The translations under genes were made by a program, and so were the position numbers. 64,000 nucleotides of DNA, from contig NW_004457639.1 of assembly GCF_000203815.1 (NCBI RefSeq), positions 124,001 through 188,000 of the forward strand, read 5' to 3'. This stretch comes from Cavenderia fasciculata (Eukaryota; Evosea; Eumycetozoa; Acytosteliales; Cavenderiaceae). The notes below the pieces were generated by a model. It ran no database searches and was not told where the DNA came from. It worked only from the letters and a program-made list of their open reading frames with translations. This document shows, piece by piece, positions 46,280 to 56,575 of the stretch. Numbering within the stretch: the stretch's first letter is position 1; every line of letters starts with the position of its first letter.

Positions 46280-47298
46280 TTATTTACAACTTTTTAGTAG
46301 AGCATCGTTCATAATTGGCTTTGAATATTTGTACAAAACCATAGTAATTTTGAGCCAATATTGGTCATACTTTAATTCTTTGATAACACTACGAGTGAAT
46401 TCTGTTTCAGAGGCAAGTTGTCCAAAAATTTCACCAATACTATGTAGTAAGCTTTTGATATTGATTAGATGGGTCAGTCCTCTTCCCAATCCCACCTTTT
46501 TTTCTTCATTTGCTGCCATTTCGCTTTCCAAATATTGTAGCCTTAGAGATGCACATAGGAGGTTTGAATTGGCGACTATTAGCTCTAAAGTGACACTAGA
46601 ATGACTATCTTCCAATGTATTGCATTGGGATCGAAGCTGTTTAATTGCTCTATTGTCTCTTTTGACCATCCAATTCAAAAGTTCTCTGTTTGACATATCA
46701 CTTTTGGTTAGAACTGTTCCTACCAGAGCAATAATGGCGAACACAAATATTTTCACCATTTGCCTATTTCTTTTTTGTGTGATGGCTTTCTCTAGATTTT
46801 CAACTTGTTGTTCAGTTTCTGTTTTTTCTTTTCTATCATTGATAGTTGGTTTAGTTTCTCTTGGAGTTCAGTTTGTTTTTCTCTCTCCTTTTCACTCAAT
46901 TCGAAAAACTCTATGCCAAGATCTTTCAAAGATTGATCTTTTTCTTGAATCAAAAGGTCGAATTGGTTCTCATTACTTTTGATTGCCAGTTCCATGACTT
47001 TTGTGTATTTAAAAATAGATGTGAGTGTTTTGAATGCTATTTTGTTATTGTTGCTGCCAATGTTGATAATAAATTGATTTGATAAATAATTGATCCTCTT
47101 TGAATAGGTTTGTAAAACATCTATGTTGTCAGTAATTGAAATTTCTCTTCCTCCACTCTCGATTAATGAAACCTTTTGAAATAAAAAAAGAAAGAAAAAG
47201 AAAAAAAAGTATAAATAAAAAAAAGAATGGAATAGGTAATCCATCATTTTACATACTAGTTCCTCACATGATTGTTTTAATTTAATTGATAATTCCAT
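46280..47298 (-). pseudogene. Helical coiled-coil protein, reading frame interrupted
   Basis: A gene-like unit with a short first exon, a normal GT-AG intron and then about 960 bp of coding-type sequence. The product would be almost all helix: heptad-like Glu/Lys/Leu segments, then a strongly hydrophobic segment (KIFVFAIIALVGTVL), then more helices. I do not recognise the family. The frame looks interrupted about once, so the copy is probably no longer whole, although an assembly error is possible. It is divergent from the intact helical gene at 47654, and both share a hydrophobic GxIG.IF-type patch late in the protein, so they may be distant paralogues. Confidence 0.5.
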
Positions 47299-47653
47299 AT
47301 TTAAAGAGTTGTTTGTAATATATGCATTATTGAAAACTATATTATTGTTAAATAAATATTAAATAATAAAAGAGCAAATTAGACTGACTGCTTGGTTTCA
47401 ATTATTATTGGAGACCTGTTTTTTTAGTAAAAGTGAGGGTGTCATAATAAATATATAATATAATAATCAGTTCAGATAAATCCCACAGATTATATATATA
47501 TATATAATTTAATCTAATAATAATAATTAAAATTGATTGTGGTTACTACACAAACCTATTTTTTTAATACTTATTGATACAAAATACCAGCTATTTATTC
47601 AAACAGTTGAGTTGGTTCATCATTCATTATTTTGAATAACAAAAGTTTTAAAA
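47299..47653. promoter_or_regulatory. Divergent promoter of the two helical-protein genes
   Basis: 355 bp of AT-rich DNA between facing-apart start codons, with (TA)n at about 47491-47507. No other signal is recognised. Confidence 0.4.
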
Positions 47654-49268
47654 ATGTCTATACTAAATAAGAATAATAATAATATTAATAACTCCAATGG
47701 TAAATATATTTCGTTGATAATCTAAAGAAAACCAAAATACTTCAAATTTATTAATATACAACTTTTTAGAATTGGATTATCTTAATATTAAAAGTAGTTC
47801 TTGTATTACCCAAGTCATTTCATCAAATCAAATAATCAGAGAATTTGTTTCTAACCAAACAAATATTGCGAAGCATATTCACGTTGGGAATATTATGGAA
47901 GAATTGGATTCTCTTAGTGAATTACTACAAATTTCATATGCAGGTTCGATAGGATTCAAAACTAATATTTTTGTTGGGAGAATTCTATTCGATTACCAAA
48001 AGATGGTCCATTCCTCTGTACAAACAATGGATAGTTTTGTCCGAGCCTCCATCTCATCTGTCAACTTTCATAAAATGGCACTCGTTTTTGCTGAAAAGGG
48101 CTCCATCAACACTTCTTTGAAGTACATTTCAAATATTGGAGGTATAGCCGAGAAGATGAAAGTAAAAGCTTTAGAAATGTCCGAAAAATCAGTCGAACTT
48201 AACAAAAAAGCCCAGGAAGCTTTTGTACAAGCCACCACAGACCAACATCTTTCAATCGAAGAAAAGAAAAAACTTACTGATAGCACAAAACAATTGTCAG
48301 CAACGATTGCAGGTCTCCAAGTCACACCAAGGAAAATTGAAAAGGTTCTAATGGAATACCAGCAAGAAATGGACAAAATTTTTGTACTCAATATGGCATC
48401 TTGTTTCACCAAGGCGAGTACTAGTGTATCGACTTTTGGGAAATTTCTGTCTCTCGTTTCATTAATTACAGAACAGAATAGCAAAATAGATGAAGCCATT
48501 GCCAAAATTATTTCTCAACTTGAAGAAATGAAATCGTGCCTTGAAAAAGAGCAAAATGAATTGCAAGGGCTCAAGGACAAGGAAAACAAAGATGAAAAAG
48601 AAACCGAAAGAATGGATTTCTTGGAATCTAAATTAAATGTTGATAAAGCCAAAATCCTCGAAAATGAAAAGGAATTGGAGGAAATGAAGCATCATTCAAA
48701 GTTTGCACATGACAAGGAAATGCAATACATCATTCTAAAGGAACAATACAATGCAAAAAACATCGAAGTCAAATCAACCCTTGCCAAAAAACAACAAGAA
48801 ATTCTTCATCTTACAACCAGCAAAAAAGATTTAAAAGCATCATTGGCTTGTTTGGAGCTTGTTGTTGGAATATTGGGCAAAATTGGCACCATTTTCCTCC
48901 ATTTATCTGAATTCTGGAAAAATATAGAGAGTCAAAGCCAAAACCAAATCCAAGATGTAGAAATAGCTACCATTATGGCTTCAGATGAGAATGGCCTCCA
49001 CCTCTTTATCAATAAGATCAAGGAGGCTAGCATAGATTGGTTCTGTTTTGCAAACCTCAACAATCAGGCACTTGTTCGGGTACAAGCTACCGAACTCCAA
49101 ATTGACAAAGTTATGAGTAATCTTCCAAAAAAAGCCAATGGAAAACAATTGATTCAAGACTTTGTTGATAAACAATCGCCACCCCAACCACCTCCACCAA
49201 CAACAACAACAGCTTTTTTAACAATGTCACCCACTTCATTGGGCTCAGAGACCCAACCCCCCCAATAG
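47654..49268 (+). CDS. Long helical protein of unknown family
   Basis: Two exons, 47654-47699 and 47770-49268, give 514 residues. The predicted structure is almost entirely alpha-helical. An N-terminal helical bundle (residues 20-190) precedes a Phe/Ser-rich semi-hydrophobic segment (VLNMASCFTKASTSVSTFGK, about 220-245), a charged coiled coil (about 255-370), a hydrophobic helix (CLELVVGILGKIGTIFLHLS) and a Pro/Thr-rich tail. There is no signal peptide. Alternating amphipathic helices with a mid-protein hydrophobic segment occur in several membrane-active bundle families, but no diagnostic motif is visible. Function unknown. Confidence 0.75.
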
Positions 49269-49339
49269 AAACAAATAAACTTTATAAAATAATAAAACTT
49301 CATTAGGAAATATATTTTTTGTTCAATTTTAGGAATTGT

Positions 49340-50790
49340 CTATTTTTTTTCTTTTTTTACATGTTTTTGTCCATCCCAACTTGACAGTGGAATCAAGTCA
49401 ATGTTGATATCGATGGGTGGTGACTCGTTGGATGGGTGTACCGACATTCCATTGACGGCCTTGTAGGTCATCCAGACGGATAACCCCAGATTCCCATTCT
49501 TTCCATTGGCACCGTACCCAACCATGGCAGGCATGTTGTACTCTAGACCAGTCATTTGGATCATACTGTTTCTGTTGCAACCAATACCCTTCCAATAACT
49601 TTCCTCTGGTCTTAAAAAGTAAAATCTCCATGTGGCTGGGTCGATGGGTCCCTCGGGTACGTATGCATAGGGTGCCAACTCTTGTTTGGCGTATGGTTGA
49701 GCTCCAATCCATGGTGCAAACTCAATGTTGGCTTGCCATTTCCAACAACCTCCACCACTAAATGTTCCAGTCAACAACAAATCACCAGATGACATTACAA
49801 ACAATCTTGCATCATTGTTGAATGACCATTGAGTTTGATCATTTAATGCTGGTACTGCAAGTGATGTCCAGAATCTAAAATAAAATGATAAATAAAATGA
49901 TAAATATATATAAAAAGGTTAGAAGTGAAGAGAATATTTTAAGTTTTGTTGTTGGATGTACATACGAATGACCACCTAAAACACCACCAAGAGAAGGATC
50001 GGCTTGAGTGTCAACAGCTTGGTAAATGGCACCAGGTTGTAAAACTTGAGTACCATAAGCACCTGGTGGTGGCTTGTATGGTGAAGGTGGATACTCTTTT
50101 GGATGATTATTACTTCCAACTACTTCAACTTGGAAGTAATCAAAAAATACATCACTACCTTGAGATGTATCACTCATAATACGTAATCCTCTAAAATAAA
50201 ATAAACAAACAAATTAATTAATATCAAATAATTATTATTATTATTATAAAAAGTAGGTAACATACGAATAAGTATTACCATCATTTGGGAATGGAACAAA
50301 AGCTTTTACCCAACTATTTGGTTGAAGAGATGACATGCCAGTTGCAGAGGTCCAAGGTTGATTCTTTGAAATCAATTTAAGAGTTGGTCCACCAACTTCG
50401 TTTTCATTTGACAATTGTAAAGTAATACCTGGTGAAAGATAATTATTACCTGGATTAACCCAAAATGAAAATCCTTCATACTAATATTAAATTAAAAAAT
50501 AATTAAATAATTAAATAATTAAACATATTATATTCTAATCTAATTTCATATACCTTTGATTTATCTAAATGAGTACGACGTGAAAAATAAAGACCATTGA
50601 AATTAATACAAGAAAACTTTATACTGTTACTTCCTCTGTAGATTGGATTGTTGGACCATCGATCATAATGACCCCATGAGTAATCTTGAAAGTCATTTGC
50701 TAGATAATCATCGAAAATTAATAAATTGGAATCTCCATACACTAATCCAATGGTTAGAGCTGATATTAATATAAATATTATTAGTTTCAT
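49340..50790 (-). CDS. Secreted beta-sandwich (carbohydrate-binding-like) protein
   Basis: Four exons (50790-50554, 50480-50266, 50190-49966, 49874-49340) give 403 residues. A signal peptide (LIIFILISALTIGLVYG) precedes an N-terminal domain (IFDDYLANDFQDYSWGHYD, IYRGSNSIKFSC) resembling galactose-binding-like sandwich domains attached to secreted bacterial and fungal hydrolases. The C-terminal half (FWTSLAVPALNDQTQWSFNN, YGANGKNGNLGLSVWM) is a Trp-, Gly- and Asn-rich domain I cannot name. There is no membrane anchor, so it is probably extracellular or lysosomal. A sugar-binding or matrix role is inference. Confidence 0.8.
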
Positions 50791-51295
50791 TTTTTGGAAA
50801 AAGTAAAACAAAAAAATGATAAGACATTTAAATCAATGTCTAAACAATATCACATCAGTAAGTAGCAATATTACGCTGCGTAATCCAATTGTTTATAATA
50901 TAATAAATATTCATCATCATCATCATATTATTCTTCTGTTCTGAATCGATTAGAATAATAATAATATTTGTACTGTACTCTTTCTTTGTGCATGCAAAGA
51001 GCTAGTGAAAATATACCACTACCATTCCAAAATGCCCCATTGCCGTTACACTTAATTGTGTAAAAGTTGATGGAAAGGGACTGAGTGAGTGAGTGAGTGT
51101 GGGTGATCATCATACCCCCACACCATCATCATGCTGTGAGCTAGTTTGTCATTGTTGGTTTTGAATGTAAAGTAGAAAGTTATTACCACCAGTAATAGAT
51201 ACCACAGTCGACTGATGATGTCACATCAGTTTTGTTGCTGTTGTTTTGATTTGTTTTACTATGATTATTATTATTATTATTATTATTTATTCATC
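50791..51295. other. Promoter region of the secreted protein gene
   Basis: 505 bp between the secreted protein's start and the 3' end of prefoldin 4. It holds a near-perfect palindrome ATTACGCTGCGTAAT (50870-50884), an inverted repeat GACATT/AATGTC (50823-50840) and CAGTCGACTG near 51207-51216. The first lies 80 bp upstream of the start codon and is a plausible regulatory site. No gene is seen. Confidence 0.45.
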
Positions 51296-51943
51296 TTATT
51301 CTTCCAAATTGATTGAAGTTTTAAACTTTGCGTATAAATGTACTTTGAGTTCTTTGTGAACCTCTGCGATATCTTCTATTTCCTCGTCAATCTTTTTAAT
51401 GTCTTCTTCAAGTTGAGCCATATATTTTTCAATCAATTCCTCTGTTTCACTCTTTTCTGTTTCAATGTATGCTTCACCCATCATATATTTGAATTTAGTT
51501 TCATCGTCTGCAAGGAATACATCGTCTTGTGCATCTGTAGCCTTTTCCAAATCCTCCTATTGTTATTGTCAATTGACAACAATGAATAAATGACATTATT
51601 AATATCATGATTTTGTCATCATCACCATCGTTGAGTATATATCAAACTCTGAAGTGTCTGTTCTCTATTCTCTCTAATCAGTTCTTCTTCTTCTTCTTCT
51701 TCTTACTTGTTTGAATTTCTTTTGTCTCAATAACTCGTGCTTTCTATTATTAAGACGTCCAAATGTATTGATCATCTTTTGATCGGCGTGTGATACCTCT
51801 AAATCTATTTCATCATGTTTATCAATCTACAAGAGGAGATAATAATAATAATAGTTTATGAATGAATGAATGAGTATTATAGTAAGTATCATCATCATAT
51901 ATAGATATATCCTCACCTATTTACTTACCATTGACTTTGACAT
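51296..51943 (-). CDS. pfdn4: Prefoldin subunit 4
   Basis: Beta-type subunit of the hexameric prefoldin chaperone, which hands nascent actin and tubulin to the CCT chaperonin. Three exons (51943-51929, 51826-51707, 51556-51296) give 131 residues, the usual length. The first exon holds five codons (MSKSM). The N-terminal coil carries the family stretch DQKMINTFGRLNNRKHELL, the centre carries FKYMMGEAYIETEKSETEEL, and the C-terminal coil follows. The second intron contains a TTC tract. All parts of the fold are present. Confidence 0.92.
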
Positions 51944-52087
51944 TTTAAATTATATTTATTTATATATATAGGTAATATTAATATTAATTATCACAAAATA
52001 ATAAAAGACAAAACCTTTCATCTTCACGATCATCACCAAAAAAACTAGTAGCTTAGTTTTAATTTTTTTTTTAAAATTATTATCTTT

Positions 52088-52400
52088 ATGGTTCAATATC
52101 TGTTACATACAATATGGTTGGTCAACTTGTGCACTACAACTAGCAAAAGCGAAAGAATCGAGAGGAAAGATGGTAAATATACTTTTATATTGCTCGGACG
52201 ACATCACTCTATGTCCAGTGAATTGTTTAAAGACATACCTAGCTCTAGTAAACACCAATCTAGGTTTAAATTCCTCCAAATTCTTGCTGGCATACAAGGA
52301 CAACAACAATAGATGGATCGTAGAGAGAGAGAAGAGATATGATAAAGGTTTGAACACTTTGAATCCAAGAAACGCAATGCATTGTTCACACATCTAAAGA
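52088..52400 (+). mobile_element. Fossil fragment of a DIRS-like tyrosine recombinase element
   Basis: A short translated stretch on the plus strand (AKESRGKMVNILLY, then DITLCPVNCLKTYLALV, then SSKFLLAY) resembles the core of tyrosine recombinases carried by DIRS-type retroelements, where an LCPV..L..YL block is typical. Only a small piece remains. It is broken, with no reverse transcriptase or terminal repeats seen nearby, and probably old. A chance resemblance cannot be excluded. Confidence 0.35.
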
Positions 52401-52500
52401 GACGCCTTTCAACATACAATCGCAAACCCCAACATCAGCAATGTATATCACCTCAACAAAGTGAATGTCAGTCATATAAAGAATGCGCTGGAAAATGCAT

Positions 52501-52602
52501 GTAAGATACCATCCTTTCTTTTCATTCCATATCAAACTTTTAGTCGAACGAATTATCAAATGTACTGAAATATATGGAATGAAAAGGAAGGATGGTTCTT
52601 AC
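52501..52602. repeat. 31-bp near-perfect inverted repeat with 39-bp loop
   Basis: The arm at 52501-52532 (GTAAGATACCATCC to CATTCCATAT) matches the reverse complement of 52572-52602 with one extra base and one mismatch. A transcript would form a very stable hairpin. It lies about 270 bp beyond the Sep15 stop codon and next to the recombinase fossil. It has no open bulge of SECIS type. Confidence 0.85.
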
Positions 52603-52871
52603 TCCTACGGACGTCGGTACCTCAATCTTAAGCTTTGTATTGTATTACTATTACTACTACTACTACTACTACTACTGTTTGTTTATGGTTTGAAGAATTT
52701 ATTAATTGTTATTTTTTTTTTTTTTAATCTCTTGGATCAATAGTTTGATTAGACATGTTTGATCAAGTTGAAACCTTTCAAATGTAGATTGCAATGTTGA
52801 TTAAATTGTTGGTATCTAGATTGTCATCACTCGACGAGTATCAAAACTGTCTAGTCAAAACCATCCATCGA

Positions 52872-53515
52872 TTAGAGATTATTGTCTCGTAAGAATTCTT
52901 CCAAATGTTCAGTCTTCCATGATTCGATATTAATGGTTTCAGTGGCTCCTTCAGAGTCATGGAGTTCGAGACGTGGATTGGCTCCGGGTTCATGTTGGTG
53001 TTCAAATTTAGTATATTCACGTGCTTTCTTATCAACGAATTCTTTGATATGTGGGAAAGCACCCATACGTCACCTGCAAATATACAAGATTGCCTTGACA
53101 TAGGTTTTCTAAATCAAATCAAATCAAAAATATTAGTAAATAAATAGAAAATAGAGAGATAATGAATGTCTTACCTTCTCTGTCTTGGCTTCTTGTGCAC
53201 AACAATTTTTACATTCTTCAACTAAACCTAAACAATGATGATGATGATATGATAGATAGTGAGAGTAAGTCATGTGTGATGTTCATTCATCTATCTACTT
53301 TTACTTTACTTTGTATACATACTTGGATCAGCAACAAACTCTTCAAAATCTGTACAAGAAGAGCATAACAATGAATCAGTGAAACCAAGATCATGACAAT
53401 TTAACTTTGACAATCCTCCATTGTGACTGTTGAAGTTGCTGCTAGGTGGCGTTATACATTGAATAGAGGAGACAAACAATAGACAGAGGAACATCATGAA
53501 TTGATGATTCCTCAT
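52872..53515 (-). CDS. sep15: Selenoprotein F / Sep15 (contains in-frame TGA = selenocysteine)
   Basis: ER-resident thioredoxin-like oxidoreductase that in animals binds UGGT and helps quality control of disulphide-rich glycoproteins. Three exons (53515-53323, 53227-53175, 53108-52872) give 160 residues, with TGA at 53072-53070 read as selenocysteine. There is a signal peptide (MRNHQFMMFLCLLFVSSIQC). The Cys-rich UGGT-binding region is CHDLGFTDSLLCSSC and ECKNCCAQEA. The redox site is ICR-U-R, aligning with human VCGUK. After it come MGAFPHIKEFVDK, ANPRLELHD and TEHLEEFLRDNNL, matching the family to the end. An upstream ATG at 53590 would add 25 residues before the signal peptide, so 53515 is preferred. 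No C-terminal KDEL is present, as in animal Sep15. Confidence 0.93.
53070..53072 (-). other. sep15: Selenocysteine codon (TGA) of sep15
   Basis: In-frame TGA inside exon 3 between ATTTGCAGG and CGTATGGGT. It sits at the position of selenocysteine in animal Sep15 and is followed by 65 codons matching the family, so it is very unlikely to be a stop. Confidence 0.9.
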
Positions 53516-54044
53516 CTTTAATCCTAGTCCTCCTCCTCCTCCTCCTACTACATCTGAAGAGAAAAGTGGTCCAAACTCTTTCCTCTTCATCTCTCTATAT
53601 CTATCTATCTATCTATCTCTTTTTGTAATTAACTTTATACAAATAAATTGAACATGTGATGTGTCATCATCCAACCCCTGTTTTTTTCCCTTGATTTAAT
53701 TAATAATTTCTGCATTATAATAGTCTCTCATTTATTCATTATTTTATAAAGTCCCAATGCGTAAAAGTATATATATATATATATATTATACCAGTTTATT
53801 AATCAAATTAAATTAATATTAATATTAAAATTTATAATTAGATTGGGCAAGTATGATGGTGGAAGTTCGCTTTTGTTTTTTGTTGGGCTTGCGGTGGTGA
53901 TGAAAAAAACGAGGAAGAAAAAAATAACAAAAAAATTCAAAAATTAGGTTCATGCTTGATCTCTCTCTTTAGAGGTCTTCACTTATCGTCACATCAACAT
54001 CTCTGTGTAGTTTTATTTATATTAATAATTAGATAAAGTAAAAG
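53516..54044. promoter_or_regulatory. Divergent promoter, sep15 / eif3d
   Basis: 529 bp between divergent start codons. It holds GGA/TCC repeats close to sep15 (possibly 5' UTR), TATC repeats (53595-53620), (TA)n at 53770-53790 and AT palindromes. No further gene is seen. Confidence 0.45.
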
Positions 54045-56061
54045 ATGTCGTTCACATTTGATATTTCATCGATCAAGTCTAACCCTGATGGTTGGGGTCC
54101 AACCGGTTCTGTCGAAAAGTTTAACGATATTCCATATGCACCATTCAGCAAGAGCGAAAAGATTGGCAAGTGCTCAGATTGGAACTCTAACATGAAGATT
54201 TATCGTATGTATACATACCTATGTACCTATATTGTACATTACATCAATCAGTTGCACTATCAACAACAGATAAATGAGAAACAACAAACAACAAACAACT
54301 AGTATACAACAAACAACAAGACGATCGACGTGACCAACTCGATTATTATCAAATTTATGTCGGAGATAATAGATAGTAATAATGAAATGCATATGTAAGA
54401 GTATCTAAGCAAGCTAGATACATACATACATTCATTCAGATTAGGATAGATATAGAACATATGACACATATAATCATGATCGATCGATCTTTTCAGTCAC
54501 CAACAACATCAATTCATCAAAGATAGATATATAAACAAATTCAACACTACTATTTTGTTGTTAACATGAATGTTCAATTATACCTTTTCTAGAAAGACAA
54601 AATATATATGGAGCCAATGCCTCGAATCCATTCACATACAAACTTGAAGATGATGAGGATAGTTTCCAATTGGTCGATTACTCGAGACCTGTATCAAAGA
54701 CATCATATGGTCACAGAGGTGGAAGCAACCGTGGTAAATTGGGAGGAAACCGTGGTGGATTCTATCAGAACCGTCAAGGTGGACGTGTCATTCTTCCACG
54801 TCAAGGTGGAGGTGGTGGTGGACACCGTGGTGGTAAGCAAGGTGGTCGTTATGGCAACCGTTATCACTGGAACGATCGTCGTCAAAAGAGCAGAGAGTCA
54901 TCGGTCCAAATCGACCAGACATGGGAGATGAAGGAGGAACTCGACTTGGCCGCCCTCAAGCAATACGTCATCGAGGTGAACCCAGTCGCCGAGTTGGTCG
55001 CCACCTGCGGTAACGTTAAATTCTACAACAGATCGATTGAAAAGGTATCGGCCCGTGACGAAAAGACATTGCAAAAGAACGACAAGATGTTGCCACTCAT
55101 CCAAACCTCGGACGATAAGATCATCCGTAAGAACTTTACTCAAGGTAATGTGTATGCCACCGACGCCATCTTGGCCACGCTCATGACTGCCAACCGTTCC
55201 GTCTACTCGTGGGATATCGTTGTTGTGCGTGTCGCCGGCAAGATCTTCTTTGAGCACCGTCCAGGCATGTCTGACGTCCTCACCGTCAACGAAAACGCCT
55301 CGCACCACCACGACGACAAGGACCCAATCAACGCCCCCAGCGCCTTGTCCAGCGAAGCCAGCGTCATCAATCAAAACTACTGGCAACAGGTACTCGACCA
55401 CCAAGCCGAGCCCATCAAGTTTGACAGCCAGCTCGACGAGGAAGACCTCGAGAACTGCGTCGAAGTCGGTTACCGTTACTACAAGTGGAACCTCGGCGAC
55501 GATATCACCGTCATGGCTCGTACTGAAGTCGACGGTCTCATGCCAGGCTCGACTGCCGCCAACCCCAAGTTTGTCGCTATCAAGGCAACCAATGAATACG
55601 ACCCAATGCGCGACCAATCAACCGATTTTAGAAAGAACATTGATCAACAACGTGCTTCGGTCCTCGCCACTGAAATGAAGAACAATTCCAACAAGTTTGC
55701 CAAGTGGTCTATCCAAGCCACCCTCGCCGGTTGCGATCAAGTCGCTCTCGGTTACGTCTCGCGTAACAATCCAAACGACCCAACCAACCACGTCATCCTC
55801 GCCTCTCACATTGTCACCACCGCCAGTTTGAACCAACAAAACCGTGTCGACATGAGAAACAACTGGGGTATCCTCAAGCGTATCATCCAAAGCTGTCAAA
55901 AGTTGCCCAACGGTAAATACCTCTTGCATCGTGATCCAAATCGTGCCGTCATCAATATCTACTCTGTACCAGAAGATGCTTTCGATCCAGAGGAAGAAGA
56001 ATTATTAGATGAAGAAGAAGATCAACAAAATAAGGGTTGGGTTGAAAATGATTCTCGTTAG
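54045..56061 (+). CDS. eif3D: Translation initiation factor eIF3 subunit D
   Basis: Subunit of eIF3, with cap-binding activity on selected mRNAs in animals. Two exons, 54045-54204 and 54593-56061, give 542 residues. The N-terminus (NPDGWGPTGSVEKFNDIPYAPFSKSEKIGKCSDW) and SFQLVDYSRP are family hallmarks. Residues about 80-130 form an Arg/Gly-rich RNA-binding stretch (GGSNRGKLGG, RQGGRVILPRQGGGGGGHRG). The large core (YSWDIVVVRVAGKIFFEHRP, GLMPGSTAANPKF, NRVDMRNNWGILKRII) is intact, and the tail is acidic. The intron is 388 bp, about four times the local norm, and splits the conserved N-terminus. Most codons in the second exon end in C, as expected for a highly expressed gene. Confidence 0.96.
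54205..54592 (+). other. Unusually long first intron of eif3d
   Basis: 388 bp bounded by GTATGT and a TTTTCTAG acceptor. It contains CAACAAACAACA tracts, ATACATACATAC steps and the palindromic GATCGATCGATC near 54479-54490. No RNA gene is recognised. It could host regulatory DNA or a small RNA. Confidence 0.6.
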
Positions 56062-56575
56062 AACATCATATATATCCATTATATTTTAAAAAAACACAAA
56101 TCAAACCAAAAAAACAACTAAAATAGATAATTTATAAATTAGATAAAAAAGTAATAAATAATTATAAGTTTATAATTAATTAAAATTAAAGTTGTAAGTG
56201 AGAGAGAAGAGAGAGAGATATATATTTTATCTTTGAATAGGTCAATAGTTATTATCATTATTCCAAAAAAAAGTCTCATTTACGAACTACTTTGAGAATT
56301 GCGACCAAACATGTCTAAAAATATCTTGGGATCTTAACAAGTCGGTTAGGCATAAAAAACAAAATACCCTTTTTTTTTTGAAAAGATCAGCGCTGTGATG
56401 GTTGGATGACCGACATGAACTGTTGAAACTACGAAATCCACATTTATCTTTCGTATATATCTCAATCACATTTACTTTTCTCTTTTTCTCTCTCTCTTTC
56501 TCTCTTTTACTCTATCTTTTGTTCAATTGAAAAAAGAAAAAGAAAAAGAAAATAGATTTAGTAGACGATAGAAAA
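56062..56575. other. Intergenic, eif3d 3' flank and Tag gene promoter
   Basis: 514 bp, AT-rich at first, then a more complex segment (56280-56460), then CT-rich DNA before the Tag start. TTCAATTGAA lies at 56522-56531, 45 bp before the ATG, and the same core recurs elsewhere in the window. No gene is supported. Confidence 0.5.

Larger units (their letters stand above)
51944..52871. other. Intergenic region with a recombinase fossil and a long inverted repeat
   Basis: 928 bp between the start of prefoldin 4 and the stop of the Sep15 gene. It contains the recombinase-like remnant (about 52088-52400), the 31-bp inverted repeat (52501-52602), an ACT repeat (about 52648-52676), a T14 run and, next to Sep15, the 3' UTR in which a SECIS element should lie. 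Confidence 0.5.

Noticed and set aside
52760-52830. Possible SECIS starting at ATGA on the minus strand
   Set aside because: The sequence after ATGA does not form a helix of the needed 10-13 bp with a GA-bearing return strand, so I do not claim it.
52872-53066. Separate short gene starting MGAFPHIKEF
   Set aside because: This is the part of Sep15 after the TGA. Treating it as a gene would break a conserved domain.
53516-53590. 25-residue N-terminal extension of Sep15 from the ATG at 53590
   Set aside because: It would place a Gly-rich stretch before the signal peptide. The internal Met at 53515 starts a normal signal sequence.
54898-55617. 239-codon minus-strand frame opposite eif3d
   Set aside because: Same codon-bias artefact; the plus strand carries an unmistakable eIF3d core.
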